Positions 1 through 9,282 of a stretch of 64,000 nucleotides of DNA are shown here, in pieces (the first letter of the stretch is position 1; each line of letters begins with the position of its first letter). This DNA comes from an uncultured Flavobacterium sp. Lineage in GTDB: Bacteria; Bacteroidota; Bacteroidia; Flavobacteriales; Flavobacteriaceae. Location of the stretch: NCBI RefSeq assembly GCF_963422545.1, contig NZ_OY730241.1, positions 1 to 64,000 on the forward strand, given 5' to 3'. The position numbers and the translations under genes are program-made. Below the pieces are notes generated by a model. The model ran no database searches. It was not told the origin of the DNA and saw only the letters and a list, made by a program, of their open reading frames with translations.

Positions 1-1
1 A

Positions 2-478
2 AGGGAATGGTATAAAAACCCCATAATTATTCTTACCGTTAAAAACACAGAAGAAGAAATTGTTAAGGCATTAGATAATGGCGCAAATGACTATTTGTCT
101 AAACCTTTTCGTGCCCAGGAGCTTTTAGCCAGAATTAGGGCAGCTTTGCGAATGGGACTTGATCATCAAAACGATACTTTGGTCACTTTTGGAAATACAA
201 CTATCAATTTTAGTGCGCGTGTGGTAAAAGTAGATGATCTAGTGATTAAACTAACGGCTACAGAATACAGATTACTGGCTTTATTAGTACAAAATGAAGG
301 ACGTGTTTTAACACACCAGTATCTTCTAAAAGAAGTTTGGGGCCAGAGCTACTTAGATCAAACCCAATATTTACGTGTTTTTATTACACAGCTTCGCAAA
401 AAAATAGAAAATGACCCTAACCGTCCTAAACACATACTTACCGAATCTGGCGTAGGCTACAGATTTAATGCCAATTAA
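2..478 (+). CDS. kdpE: KdpE-like OmpR-family response regulator (5' truncated by window edge)
   Basis: The reading frame is open from base 2, so the true start lies outside the window. What remains is the end of a receiver domain, with the strand around ILTVKN and the switch Lys in the YLSKPF motif, and a complete OmpR-type winged helix ending GVGYRF. The C-terminal block (YLRVFITQLRKKIENDP and after) closely resembles E. coli KdpE as I remember it. KdpE with the sensor kinase KdpD induces the high-affinity K+ ATPase KdpFABC under K+ limitation. The K+ transporter gene kup follows after 35 bases, which supports the K+ assignment. The phosphoacceptor Asp and any kdpD or kdpFABC genes would lie to the left and cannot be seen. 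Another OmpR-family regulator is possible but less likely. Confidence 0.82.
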   Translation, partial: REWYKNPIIILTVKNTEEEIVKALDNGANDYLSKPFRAQELLARIRAALRMGLDHQNDTLVTFGNTTINFSARVVKVDDLVIKLTATEYRLLALLVQNEGRVLTHQYLLKEVWGQSYLDQTQYLRVFITQLRKKIENDPNRPKHILTESGVGYRFNAN

Positions 479-513
479 AAAAAGATAATAAACACAATAT
501 TTAAAAAATCCAC

Positions 514-2454
514 ATGAATAAATCTACAATCCAAAAAGTAAGCGCGGCTACACTCTTAGTGGCACTTGGTATCATTTATGGTGATATTGGAACGAGTCCT
601 TTATATGTTATGAAATCTATTATTAGCGATAGAGAAATAACCCAATTATTAGTATATGGTGGAATTTCGTGTGTATTTTGGACATTGACATTTCAAACAA
701 CATTTAAATATATTTTTTTAACACTCTCGGCTGACAATCACGGAGAAGGTGGTGTATTTTCTTTATACGCATTAGTAAAGCGTTTTGGAAAAGGAAAATT
801 AGTGATTCCTACCATTTTAGGAGCAACTACTTTACTTGCCGATGGAATCATTACTCCGCCCATTTCTGTAGCTTCGGCTGTGGAGGGTTTAGAAGCAATT
901 GTTCCAAGTTTGCCTACAATTCCAATTGTTATTGCTATTCTTTCGGGATTATTTATTTTTCAGCGCTTTGGAACACAAAAAGTAGGTTATATTTTTGGTC
1001 CTGCAATGGTAATCTGGTTCACGATGTTATTAGTATTAGGAGTTTCTCAAATTGTGCATCATCCTGATATATTAAATGCACTAAACCCAATGTATGGCTA
1101 TAGATTATTAGTTGAATACCCGCATGGTTTCTGGTTATTGGGCGCTGTATTTCTTTGTACAACTGGTGCAGAAGCATTGTATTCTGATTTGGGGCATTGC
1201 GGAAAAGAAAATATTCGTCTTACATGGATTTTTGTAAAAATTGCTTTGGTTACTAATTATTTGGGACAAGGCGCTTGGTTGATGCATCAGGGAAATCCTT
1301 TTTTACAAGGCAAAAACCCATTTTATACCATAATGCCACAATGGTTCTTAATCGTTGGAATCGTGATTGCCACATTTGCCGCAATTATAGCATCTCAAGC
1401 ACTAATTAGTGGTTCATTTACCTTAATAAACGAGGCTATTTCATTAAATTTCTGGCCGCGTGTATCCTTAAAAAATCCGACAAATCTAAAAGGACAAATT
1501 TATATTCCTTCTGTAAATACAATACTTTGGGCTGGCTGTATCTTAATGATCTTATATTTCAAAAACTCTGCACATATGGAGGCAGCTTATGGATTTTCGA
1601 TCACAATTGCCATGTTAATGACAACGGTTCTCCTATCCTACTATTTAGTATTTATTAAGAAAATGAATAAAGGCTGGGTAACTATTATTTTATTGATATT
1701 TACTATAATCGAAGTTGCTTTTTTCCTTGCCAATGTTGTAAAAATTAAAGAACGATGGATGTTTTTATTCTTTGAACTTTTCATTTTTATGGTAATGTAT
1801 GTTTGGTATTATTCCCGAAAAATCAACAACCGTTTTCTGAAGTTTATTAATCTGTCTGAACAGACAGTCTTGCTGAACGAATTAAGTCAGGATGATAGTA
1901 TCCCAAAATATTCAACCCATTTAATATACTTATCCAAAGCCGACAGAACCTATGAAATTGAGGAGAAAATTATAAAATCGATCTTTGCAAAAAAACCAAA
2001 AAGAGCTGATGTATATTGGTTTTTACATATCAACAGAACAAACGAACCTTTTACTTTAAACTATGAAGTTGAAGAAATCTTAGATGATAAAGTAATCAAG
2101 GTGATATTAAATGTAGGTTTTAGAGTCCAGCCCAAAGTTGAATTATATTTTAAAAAAATAGTTCAGGAATTAGTCGAAAGAAAAGAACTCAACCTGCATA
2201 TTCGTCCGGACGGTTCTACAAAATACAATCCTGAACCTGATTTTAAATTCATCATCATTGAAAAATTCTTGTCAGTAGAAAATGATTTTGCTATAAAAGA
2301 TGGCTGGCTGCTTTATTCATACTACTGGTTAAAACAACTTTCTCTTTCTGAAGAAAAAGCTTTTGGATTAGATAAAAGTGATGTTGAAATTGAAGAAATC
2401 CCAATGGTTTATCAACCCATCACCAAGCTTGAACTAGTTCGAAAAATCACATAG
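514..2454 (+). CDS. kup: Kup family low-affinity potassium uptake transporter
   Basis: A 646-residue membrane protein of normal Kup/HAK/KT length. The N-terminal signature ALGIIYGDIGTSPLYV is diagnostic of the family and is followed by about 12 hydrophobic segments up to residue 440. The acidic TTGAEALYSDLGHCG motif is also typical. The last 200 residues form the soluble C-terminal domain. The protein catalyses K+ uptake coupled to H+ at the inner membrane. It follows the KdpE-like gene closely and may be cotranscribed, so both inducible and constitutive K+ systems appear grouped here. The ATG at 514 begins the conserved N-terminus directly. Confidence 0.95.
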   Translation: MNKSTIQKVSAATLLVALGIIYGDIGTSPLYVMKSIISDREITQLLVYGGISCVFWTLTFQTTFKYIFLTLSADNHGEGGVFSLYALVKRFGKGKLVIPTILGATTLLADGIITPPISVASAVEGLEAIVPSLPTIPIVIAILSGLFIFQRFGTQKVGYIFGPAMVIWFTMLLVLGVSQIVHHPDILNALNPMYGYRLLVEYPHGFWLLGAVFLCTTGAEALYSDLGHCGKENIRLTWIFVKIALVTNYLGQGAWLMHQGNPFLQGKNPFYTIMPQWFLIVGIVIATFAAIIASQALISGSFTLINEAISLNFWPRVSLKNPTNLKGQIYIPSVNTILWAGCILMILYFKNSAHMEAAYGFSITIAMLMTTVLLSYYLVFIKKMNKGWVTIILLIFTIIEVAFFLANVVKIKERWMFLFFELFIFMVMYVWYYSRKINNRFLKFINLSEQTVLLNELSQDDSIPKYSTHLIYLSKADRTYEIEEKIIKSIFAKKPKRADVYWFLHINRTNEPFTLNYEVEEILDDKVIKVILNVGFRVQPKVELYFKKIVQELVERKELNLHIRPDGSTKYNPEPDFKFIIIEKFLSVENDFAIKDGWLLYSYYWLKQLSLSEEKAFGLDKSDVEIEEIPMVYQPITKLELVRKIT

Positions 2455-2466
2455 AATTATTATCTG

Positions 2467-2505
2467 TAGTTTTAATCTCCGTAAAATTTGCGGAGATTAA
2501 AACTA
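2467..2505 (+). terminator. Hairpin downstream of kup, probable terminator
   Basis: Perfect 15-bp inverted repeat (arms 2467-2481 and 2491-2505, 9-nt loop) starting 12 bases after the kup stop. The stem includes CTCCG/CGGAG. The run of T after it is weak, so termination is likely but not certain. Confidence 0.6.
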
Positions 2506-2600
2506 TACTACTTTATATCCTAATTCGTAACCCTAAAAACTTCTAAAACTCTAAAATAGTTTTTTACTATATTTGGTATAAACATTGATCAATCCATGTT

Positions 2601-2630
2601 TTGCAAAAGCCAATGTGTTATCTTATTTTG
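2601..2630 (+). promoter_or_regulatory. Candidate Bacteroidota promoter for the superoxide dismutase gene
   Basis: TTG at 2601-2603, 19 bp, then TTATTTTG at 2623-2630, one base off the TAnnTTTG consensus, 40 bases before the ATG. A perfect TATATTTG also occurs at 2568-2575 but without a spaced TTG, so either could be used. Confidence 0.4.
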
Positions 2631-2670
2631 ATGATTTAAGCAATTAAATTAATAAACTAAATATTTTACA

Positions 2671-3399
2671 ATGAATAGAAAAGAGTTTTTAAAATCGGGC
2701 ACATTAATGGGTGCAGCAGCTTTAGTACTCCCTACTACTAACGCATTTGCAAAAAATTTAGCTAATAATTCTATTGATAAATTAGTAGATGCAAATGGCA
2801 ATTATATTCAACAAACACTTCCATATAGTGAAAATTTCTTAGAGCCCTATATGGATGCAGAAACCTTGCATTTGCATTACACTTTTCATCATGGTGGTGC
2901 AGTAAAAGGAGCCAATAAGGATATGCAGATGATTAAAAAAGCATTGGATGATAACAGCTTGGAAACTGTTGATTTTTGGACAAAAAAACTATCCTATCAT
3001 TTTTCATCTCACATTTTACATTCAATATTTTGGACAAATCTTACCAATAAAAGCAATTTACCCAAAGGAGATTTACTGAAGCGAATTGAGAAAAGTTTTG
3101 GCAGTTTCGATAGATTAAAAGTTTTAATTGCAGCCACTTCAAAAAATGTAGATGGGAATGGTTGGGGAATTTTGGCATATCAGCCTTACAGTGATAGCTT
3201 AGTGGTCTTGCAATGCGAAAATCACGAAAAATTGACACAATGGGGTGCCATTCCGTTATTAGTTATCGATGTTTGGGAACATGCTTATTATTTAAAATAC
3301 AAAAACAAACGAACCGATTTTGTAGATGCTTTATTTAATATTATCAATTGGGATAACGTTGCATTGAGACTTAATGATGCATTGAAATTGATACAATAA
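2671..3399 (+). CDS. Exported Fe/Mn-type superoxide dismutase with atypical active-site residues
   Basis: 242 residues. Residues 1-28 form a Tat-like leader (NRKEFLKSG, a hydrophobic stretch, then AFA), so the enzyme is probably exported. The rest is the Fe/Mn SOD fold converting superoxide to O2 and H2O2. The four metal ligands can be placed at His69, His117 (LHSIFW), Asp200 and His204 (DVWEHAYY). Two second-sphere positions differ from the usual enzyme: Ala77 sits where E. coli SodB has the gateway Tyr34 (HHGGAV against HHQTYV), and His185 sits where Mn enzymes have the hydrogen-bonding Gln. His is known at that site in some SODs; Ala at the Tyr site is unusual. Activity may therefore be reduced or altered. 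It stands alone, upstream of the iron-uptake genes. Confidence 0.9.
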   Translation: MNRKEFLKSGTLMGAAALVLPTTNAFAKNLANNSIDKLVDANGNYIQQTLPYSENFLEPYMDAETLHLHYTFHHGGAVKGANKDMQMIKKALDDNSLETVDFWTKKLSYHFSSHILHSIFWTNLTNKSNLPKGDLLKRIEKSFGSFDRLKVLIAATSKNVDGNGWGILAYQPYSDSLVVLQCENHEKLTQWGAIPLLVIDVWEHAYYLKYKNKRTDFVDALFNIINWDNVALRLNDALKLIQ

Positions 3400-3765
3400 A
3401 AATAATAGCAAACATATTCAAATGACTCTAAACTACTTTAAATCTAGTTGGGTAACTTATACGAAGATTAGATTTAAAAAAACTCTCAGCAGTACTGAGA
3501 AAAGTTAATAGCATAAAAAAATTACGATTTTATTAAATTATGTCCTTTGTCAAAAAGGATGAACATTCAGCTTGCCTAAAAAGCTAAGTATTTTTTTTAC
3601 AAAAAAAACTAGCAATCACTTTAAAAGCTCAAAAAAATCAAGCTTTCGCACTGATTATCAACAGATTATTTTTTGTTAAAGAAATGTGAAAAATTATTTA
3701 TTTATAATTAGTATAAATAAAATCAACCTATTACATTTGCTGCCGTAGAATTAATCTAAATAATA
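3400..3765. other. Intergenic region between SOD and fecA
   Basis: No convincing gene. It holds an inverted repeat (10-bp arms TTTAAATCTA at 3437-3446 and its complement at 3479-3488, 22-nt loop) and a small 6-bp hairpin near 3494-3510 (TCTCAG/CTGAGA). A TACATTTG promoter-like element lies at 3732-3739, 26 bases before the fecA ATG, with no well-spaced TTG. I did not find a Fur-box palindrome. Confidence 0.5.
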
Positions 3766-5937
3766 ATGAGAAAAATAATTTTTGCAGGTATACTATTAAT
3801 TTCTGCAATTGGAACGGCACAAGAAACAGGAAAAGATAAATCAACAAATTTAGATGAGGTTGTCGTTAAAGGATATAAAACATTAAATGGTATTGGTCAT
3901 TTGTTAGACGAAAAAGACGGTATTATTTATGCAGGAAAAAAAACTGAAGTTATTCTTGTCGATAGTTTAGATGCTAATAAAGCCATAAACAATACACGCC
4001 AAATATTAGGAAGAATCCCAGGATTAAATATCGTTGAAACAGAAGGTAGCGGATTTACTGCCAATGGTATTGCTACCAGAGGATTGAACCCTAGCCAAAG
4101 TATTGAAATGAATACCCGTCAGAATGGTTATAATATCAGTGCAGATGTTTACGGTTACAATGAAGCTTATTATTTACCACCAATGGAAGCTGTTAAGCGT
4201 ATTGAATTGGTTAGAGGAGCAGCTGCTTTACAGTTTGGTGCTCAATTTGGCGGATTGGCCAATTACGTTTTAGACGATGCCCCGGCAAAAAAGCCGTTTG
4301 AGTTTAAAACCTCTCAGACAATGGGTAGTTTTGGTATGTTTAATTCCTTTAACTCCATGGGTGGAAATTATAAGAAGATCAGTTACTACGGTTATGTACA
4401 ATACAGAAACATGGATGGCTACAGACCTAATAGTCAGCAATGGCAATTGTCTGCTTTTGGAAAAATTCAGTATAATGCTTCAGACAAGTTTAAAATGGGC
4501 GTAGAATACTCTTTACTTCGCAACCAATTAAAAATGCCCGGTGGTTTATCTGACGAACAATTTAATAACGATCCAAAACAATCTACAAGAACAAGAAACT
4601 GGTTAAAAAGTCCATGGAACATTATAACGGGTTATGCCAATTTTAATCCTACAGAGAATACTAAAATCAGTTTAAAAACATCTTACCTATTCAGTAACCG
4701 TTCATTAGTTTGGAGAAATGAAGATGGTGGTCCGAGTGCTGCTGATACTATTGACCCTGCAACAGGAGCCTTTGTTCCTCGTGAGGTAGAAAAGGAAGAT
4801 ATGAATAATATTACTACTGAACTGCGTGTTTCTCAAAGCTATTATTTAGGAAACCAAAAATCAACCATGGCAGCAGGAATCAGACACAGTTATGCCTGGT
4901 TTAAACGCTTAGGTGGCGGCGAGGGTACTACAAATAGTGATTTTGATATGTCTATTACAGGAGATTGGGAATACAATTTTGATTTTACAACTACCAATGT
5001 AGCTCCCTTTGTAGAAAACATTTTTAAGATTTCAGATAAATTTACTATTACTCCGGGCGTTCGATTTGAATATCTAAAAAGTACAGCTAAAGGATATAAA
5101 ATTGAAGATCTGGACAAATTAAATACAGACCAAAGCAGAAATCGCTATTTTATGTTGTTTGGAACAGGATTAGAATATAAAACCAATAAGACTTGTTCTT
5201 TTTATGCAAATATTAGTCAGGCATACCGCCCAATGGACTATTCACAGTTACAACCAATAGGAGTTGTTTCTTATGTTGATCCTAATTTAAAAGATGCCAA
5301 AGGTTATAATTCTGATTTAGGTTACCGAGGTACTGTTAAAAGTTATTTAAACTTTGATGTTAGTGCATTTTACATGGCTTATAATAACCGTGTGGGTCTT
5401 GTGTTACGAACTAATGAAGCTACCGGAGAGCAATATTCTGTTCGTACCAATGTAGCAAATAGTGTTCATAAAGGAATAGAGAGTTATGTTGAATTAAATA
5501 TCTTAAAATGTATTAATGAAAACTCAAAATACGGATTGAATATATTTAATTCATTTTCTTACATCGATGCTCAATATACTTCAGGAGAATTTAAAGGAAA
5601 AAGAGTTGAAGCTGCAGCTCAAACAATCAACCGTATAGGTCTTATTTTTAACAGTAAAAAATTATCAGGTACTCTTCAGGCAAACTTTATAGGAGATGCT
5701 TATGGTGATGCTTCAAATGTTGAGAAAAGCGATGACCCAATTGCAGGATGTATCCCCTCTTATGCTGTATGGGACTTTAGTGGTAATTACAAGTTTGACA
5801 ATTTCGGAGTTAAATTCGGGGTTAATAACATTGCCGATAAAGCTTATTTTACAAGAAGAACCGATGAATATCCAGGACCTGGAATTATTCCTGCCGTGGG
5901 AAGAAGTTTTTATATCGGATTTAATGCTCGTTTTTAA
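3766..5937 (+). CDS. fecA: FecA-like TonB-dependent outer-membrane receptor
   Basis: 723 residues. A signal peptide (1-18, ending GTAQ) is followed by a TonB-box-like stretch (LDEVVVKGY), a plug domain (about 70-180) with RIPGLNIVE and RIELVRGAAALQFGAQFGG, and a 22-strand-type barrel ending in Phe (FNARF). The plug segment matches the FecA/citrate-iron receptor group. It lacks an N-terminal signalling (STN) domain, so it is a pure transporter not coupled to a FecR. Likely role is uptake of a ferric chelate such as ferric citrate. The next gene, a di-heme peroxidase, begins 21 bases after its stop, so the two are probably one operon. The substrate is inferred, not shown. Confidence 0.85.
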   Translation: MRKIIFAGILLISAIGTAQETGKDKSTNLDEVVVKGYKTLNGIGHLLDEKDGIIYAGKKTEVILVDSLDANKAINNTRQILGRIPGLNIVETEGSGFTANGIATRGLNPSQSIEMNTRQNGYNISADVYGYNEAYYLPPMEAVKRIELVRGAAALQFGAQFGGLANYVLDDAPAKKPFEFKTSQTMGSFGMFNSFNSMGGNYKKISYYGYVQYRNMDGYRPNSQQWQLSAFGKIQYNASDKFKMGVEYSLLRNQLKMPGGLSDEQFNNDPKQSTRTRNWLKSPWNIITGYANFNPTENTKISLKTSYLFSNRSLVWRNEDGGPSAADTIDPATGAFVPREVEKEDMNNITTELRVSQSYYLGNQKSTMAAGIRHSYAWFKRLGGGEGTTNSDFDMSITGDWEYNFDFTTTNVAPFVENIFKISDKFTITPGVRFEYLKSTAKGYKIEDLDKLNTDQSRNRYFMLFGTGLEYKTNKTCSFYANISQAYRPMDYSQLQPIGVVSYVDPNLKDAKGYNSDLGYRGTVKSYLNFDVSAFYMAYNNRVGLVLRTNEATGEQYSVRTNVANSVHKGIESYVELNILKCINENSKYGLNIFNSFSYIDAQYTSGEFKGKRVEAAAQTINRIGLIFNSKKLSGTLQANFIGDAYGDASNVEKSDDPIAGCIPSYAVWDFSGNYKFDNFGVKFGVNNIADKAYFTRRTDEYPGPGIIPAVGRSFYIGFNARF

Positions 5938-5958
5938 TTTACATAACCTTTTAGCATA

Positions 5959-7068
5959 ATGAGAAGCGCCAATCAATACCTGAAATTTTTTATTGCAATA
6001 TTGGGTACAACAATACTACTGTCTTGTGAAGACAACAGAGATTATACTTTTGTTACCCCTATTGATAAAGTTGCCTTAGGGAAAGAACTTTTTTTTGACA
6101 AAAACCTATCCAATCCCGGAGGGCAATCCTGTGCTACCTGCCATAGCCCGCAAACTGGTTTCTCTGATTTAAATCACAGCATTGTTTCAGAAGGAGCAGT
6201 AAATGGTCTTTTTGGCAACCGAAATGCTCCCAATGTATCTTATGCTATGTTTGCACCAACCCTGCATTATGATGCAGTGGATGGGACATATGTTGGCGGT
6301 TTCTTTTTGGATGGCCGCGTAAACACACTTGAGGAACAGGCTAAAAAGCCGTTTATGAATCCTCTTGAAATGAACCTTACAAGTGTAGAGATGCTGGTTA
6401 CAAAACTAAAACAAGCTCCTTACTATGCACTCTACCAAAAAGTATATGGAAACAATGAGGATGTGCAAACTATTTTCAACAATATCACTGATGCGATTGC
6501 TACTTTTGAAAAATCAAAAGAAGTAAATCCTTTCTCTTCCAAATACGATTATTATCTAAAAGGGCAAGTAACACTAACACAGCAAGAGCTTAGAGGATTG
6601 CAGTTATTTAATGCAACAGATAAAGGTAATTGTGCCGCTTGTCATATCTCTGAGCCTGATGAGGATAGCGGAAAAGTATTGTTTACTGATTTTACTTATG
6701 ATAACATTGGAGTGCCAAAGAATCCTAACAATCCGTTTTACACCATCCCTGCCTCAAATAATCCATTAGGAGCAAATGCCATCGATAATGGTCTTGGAAC
6801 AATTGTAAAAGATGCCAGCCATAACGGAAAATTTAAAGTTCCTACTTTGAGAAATGTGGCAATTTCGGCTCCATATTTTCACAATGGTTTTTACAACACA
6901 TTAGAAGAAGTGGTACATTTTTATAATAGCAGAGATGTGGAAGCTTTTCCGGCAGCAGAAGTTACGGAAACGGTAAATCATGACGAATTAGGAAATCTGA
7001 AATTGACGCTTCAGGAGGAAAAAGACATTGTTGCTTTTATGAAAACACTAACTGACGGTTATAAATAA
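5959..7068 (+). CDS. Di-heme cytochrome c peroxidase / MauG-family lipoprotein
   Basis: 369 residues. A lipoprotein signal ends in LLSC (Cys23). Two c-type heme motifs, CATCH (58-62) and CAACH (225-229), give the N- and C-terminal heme domains of the bacterial cytochrome c peroxidase/MauG superfamily. Conserved FDKNLS and APNVSY blocks also fit. The family reduces H2O2 with electrons from cytochromes or oxidises protein and metal substrates. The protein should face the periplasm, membrane-anchored. Position directly after a FecA-like receptor suggests a role in iron acquisition or in handling peroxide during metal uptake; this is inference. A terminator hairpin follows at 7164. Confidence 0.88.
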   Translation: MRSANQYLKFFIAILGTTILLSCEDNRDYTFVTPIDKVALGKELFFDKNLSNPGGQSCATCHSPQTGFSDLNHSIVSEGAVNGLFGNRNAPNVSYAMFAPTLHYDAVDGTYVGGFFLDGRVNTLEEQAKKPFMNPLEMNLTSVEMLVTKLKQAPYYALYQKVYGNNEDVQTIFNNITDAIATFEKSKEVNPFSSKYDYYLKGQVTLTQQELRGLQLFNATDKGNCAACHISEPDEDSGKVLFTDFTYDNIGVPKNPNNPFYTIPASNNPLGANAIDNGLGTIVKDASHNGKFKVPTLRNVAISAPYFHNGFYNTLEEVVHFYNSRDVEAFPAAEVTETVNHDELGNLKLTLQEEKDIVAFMKTLTDGYK

Positions 7069-7163
7069 AATAATTAGCTAGTGGTAAAAAGCAAGAATCT
7101 AATTCAGTCTTATGAAATCATAAAAACAAAACCAAGGGAATAGTTCAAAAACTATATGGTATT

Positions 7164-7199
7164 AAAAAGTAGTGTTGCAACTTTGCAGCACTACTTTTT
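7164..7199 (+). terminator. Rho-independent terminator of fecA-peroxidase operon
   Basis: AAAAAGTAGTG (7164-7174) pairs with CACTACTTTTT (7189-7199); TGCA/TGCA extends the stem inside after one mismatch. The T run at 7195-7199 completes the signal. Confidence 0.8.
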
Positions 7200-7315
7200 A
7201 GGTTTTAATAATCCTTCTTAAAACAGAACCTCTTTAGCATTAAAAATGTTTTTAACATTTATTATGTTAGAAAATAAAATTATATAAGTATTTTTGAATT
7301 TATTATTTCTTTCGC

Positions 7316-7687
7316 ATGAACAAATTTCACATCATACTAATTGTTATACTTGGCTTATTCCTAATGCCAACTTTAACCTTTGCTTGTGAAAAAGTTGTTG
7401 TGAATCATTCCTGCTCAAAAGAAACTTCCAAAATTCAGAAGGATGATTGTTGTTCCAAAATGAATCACTCAAACGATAAGAATCATCATGATGGTTGCGG
7501 GCGAAAATGCGGGCATTCAATGTGTGGCTGCTCTTCAGGATGTAATGGCGGAATCACCTTTTTAAATGAACTGGAATTCAAAAGCAATTTGCTTAATTTT
7601 CACTCTGAAAAACAAAAATTTTATAGTTTAGAAACCACTATTTCTTCAGGTTTCCATTCTCTTTGGCTTATACCTAAAATAAGCTAA
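7316..7687 (+). CDS. Small exported Cys/His-rich putative metal-binding protein
   Basis: 123 residues. The signal peptide (about 1-23, ending TFA) is followed by a Cys- and His-dense stretch (24-80) containing DDCCSKM, NHHDGCGRKCGHSMCGC and SSGC. The last 40 residues are ordinary. I do not recognise a named family. The ligand density suggests binding of copper, zinc or another soft metal in the periplasm. The genes that follow (heavy-metal-binding domain/DUF3347 lipoprotein and heme-binding protein) fit a metal-handling locus. Function is inferred from composition and context only. Confidence 0.7.
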   Translation: MNKFHIILIVILGLFLMPTLTFACEKVVVNHSCSKETSKIQKDDCCSKMNHSNDKNHHDGCGRKCGHSMCGCSSGCNGGITFLNELEFKSNLLNFHSEKQKFYSLETTISSGFHSLWLIPKIS

Positions 7688-7839
7688 ATTCTACTTTTGG
7701 CAGCCATTAGTGTGTCAAATCTAAAACATATTCTGTTTACAATTATTTCATTTACAGATTAATAACAATTACAAAAACTAGACTTCGTTATACTGTCTTT
7801 TTTGTCATTGTTTAACAAATCTTATCTAAAAAATACAAA

Positions 7840-7941
7840 ATGAAATCATTAAAAAATAATGATGACAATACCCCTATTGTTATCAGTTGTGGTATCGTAA
7901 AACCGCAGAAACAATTAAATAAAATTAAAAAAATAAATTAA
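7840..7941 (+). CDS. Possible 33-codon small ORF upstream of the DUF3347 gene
   Basis: An ATG-initiated frame of 33 residues (MKSLKNNDDNTPIVISCG at its start, Lys/Asn-rich end) stops 5 bases before the next gene's ATG. There is no signal peptide or recognised family. It could be a translated leader peptide or chance. Close coupling to the next gene is its only support. Confidence 0.22.
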   Translation: MKSLKNNDDNTPIVISCGIVKPQKQLNKIKKIN

Positions 7942-7946
7942 AAAAG

Positions 7947-8666
7947 ATGAAAAATATAATTCTTTCAACCATAATTATGGCATTTGTAATGGTTTCCTGC
8001 AATCAAAAAAACAAAGAAACTGTTGTTGATCCAAAAACAACTCAAACGAATTCAAAATTATATGCATGCTCTATGCACCCTGAAATTACCGGTAAAAAAG
8101 ACGATAAATGCTCAAAATGTGGAATGGAACTAACAGAGCCGGTTCCGCAAACTGACGCAATCCATAAACATGATGCTGCCAGCCAAGAACCTATAAAATC
8201 AGAAGCTGACGTTACAGAAGCAGCTTCTAAGTCTAATTTTTCCATCAATAAAATTGTGGGCAATTATCTGCAAATGAAAAATGCACTGGTCAAAGATGAC
8301 GGCAAAGCGGCGGCTAATGCCGGCAAAGAATTATTTGCAACTTTAAATAAAGTAGATCTGAGTTCAATAGATGCAAAATTAAAGACCGAATACGTTGACA
8401 TTGCTGATGACGCTAAAGAACATGCAGAGCACATTGGTGATAATAGCAGCAAAATTGACCATCAAAGGGAGCATTTTGTAATGCTTAGTAAGGATGTGAA
8501 TGATTTGATACAAGTATTTGGAACAACTCAAAAATTATATCAGGATTACTGCCCTATGGCAAACGATGGCAAAGGAGCCGTATGGATTAGCGAAATAAAG
8601 GAAATCAAAAATCCTTATTATGGATCAAAAATGGGTAACTGCGGATCAATAAAAAAAACATTCTAA
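7947..8666 (+). CDS. Lipoprotein with heavy-metal-binding domain and DUF3347
   Basis: 239 residues. The lipoprotein signal ends MVSC (Cys18). Residues 40-70 form a heavy-metal-binding domain (YACSMHPEI, then CSKCGMEL) as found on CusB/CzcB and copper ATPases. Residues 95-239 form a helical DUF3347 domain with conserved YCPMAND and GNCGSI motifs. These proteins are widespread in Bacteroidota near copper/silver efflux and heme proteins; the likely role is periplasmic metal binding. The stop overlaps the next gene's region with only 1 base between (TAA-T-ATG), so the heme-binding gene is translationally coupled. Confidence 0.87.
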   Translation: MKNIILSTIIMAFVMVSCNQKNKETVVDPKTTQTNSKLYACSMHPEITGKKDDKCSKCGMELTEPVPQTDAIHKHDAASQEPIKSEADVTEAASKSNFSINKIVGNYLQMKNALVKDDGKAAANAGKELFATLNKVDLSSIDAKLKTEYVDIADDAKEHAEHIGDNSSKIDHQREHFVMLSKDVNDLIQVFGTTQKLYQDYCPMANDGKGAVWISEIKEIKNPYYGSKMGNCGSIKKTF

Positions 8667-8667
8667 T

Positions 8668-9138
8668 ATGAAACAATTCATCAGAAAGATTCTTTTTATT
8701 GGGTTAATTATTTTTTTACTGATGCAATTCTATCAGCCTGTCCGAAATTCCGATTACGGACAGGTTTTACCAATCCATATTTCTAAAGTCTATCATATTC
8801 CTCGAAATGTTGAAACAATTTTGCAGACTTCCTGTTACGACTGCCATAGCAATAACACACAGTATCCGTGGTATTCCTACATACAGCCTGCACGTCTTTT
8901 CATGGAAAGCCATATTACTCAAGGAAAGAATGATTTGAATTTTAGCGAATGGGGAAATTATTCCAAAAGAAAACAAGGGAATAAATTAGACCGAATTGTA
9001 AAGCAAATAAAAGCTAACGAAATGCCTTTAACCTCTTATACTCTAATTCATAAAAATGCAGTATTGACCTCTGCCCAAAAAGAACAAATGATTAAGTGGA
9101 TTGAAAAAGTGAGCGATAGTATTTCAAAAATAAATTAA
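8668..9138 (+). CDS. Heme-binding domain protein (Haem_bd family)
   Basis: 156 residues. One N-terminal membrane anchor (about 5-22) precedes a Haem_bd-type domain with a single c-type heme motif CYDCH (around residue 57) followed by SNNTQYPWYSYIQP, the family signature. The conserved ANEMPLTSY segment also fits. Probably a membrane-anchored periplasmic mono-heme protein that works with the preceding DUF3347 lipoprotein, with which it forms a tight two-gene unit. Electron donor and acceptor are unknown. Confidence 0.88.
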   Translation: MKQFIRKILFIGLIIFLLMQFYQPVRNSDYGQVLPIHISKVYHIPRNVETILQTSCYDCHSNNTQYPWYSYIQPARLFMESHITQGKNDLNFSEWGNYSKRKQGNKLDRIVKQIKANEMPLTSYTLIHKNAVLTSAQKEQMIKWIEKVSDSISKIN

Positions 9139-9229
9139 CCCCTATGGCACACAAAATTTATCTTGCTAGTTAACTTCAAAATATGCTAGTTTTTTAAATG
9201 GTTTGTAAATCATTCAATTACAAATAATT

Positions 9230-9260
9230 AAAAACTCTAAATGAAATATTTAGAGTTTTT
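9230..9260. terminator. Bidirectional terminator between convergent genes
   Basis: Arms AAAAACTCTAAAT (9230-9242) and ATTTAGAGTTTTT (9248-9260), 5-nt loop, A run on the left and T run on the right. It can end transcripts from both the heme-protein gene (+) and the DUF1772 gene (-). Confidence 0.85.
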
Positions 9261-9282
9261 TTTATACCTATAACCAGTAAAA

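Noticed and set aside
3400..3765. Fur box or iron-responsive operator upstream of fecA
   Set aside because: No GATAATGATAATCATTATC-like palindrome found; the visible inverted repeats do not match it.
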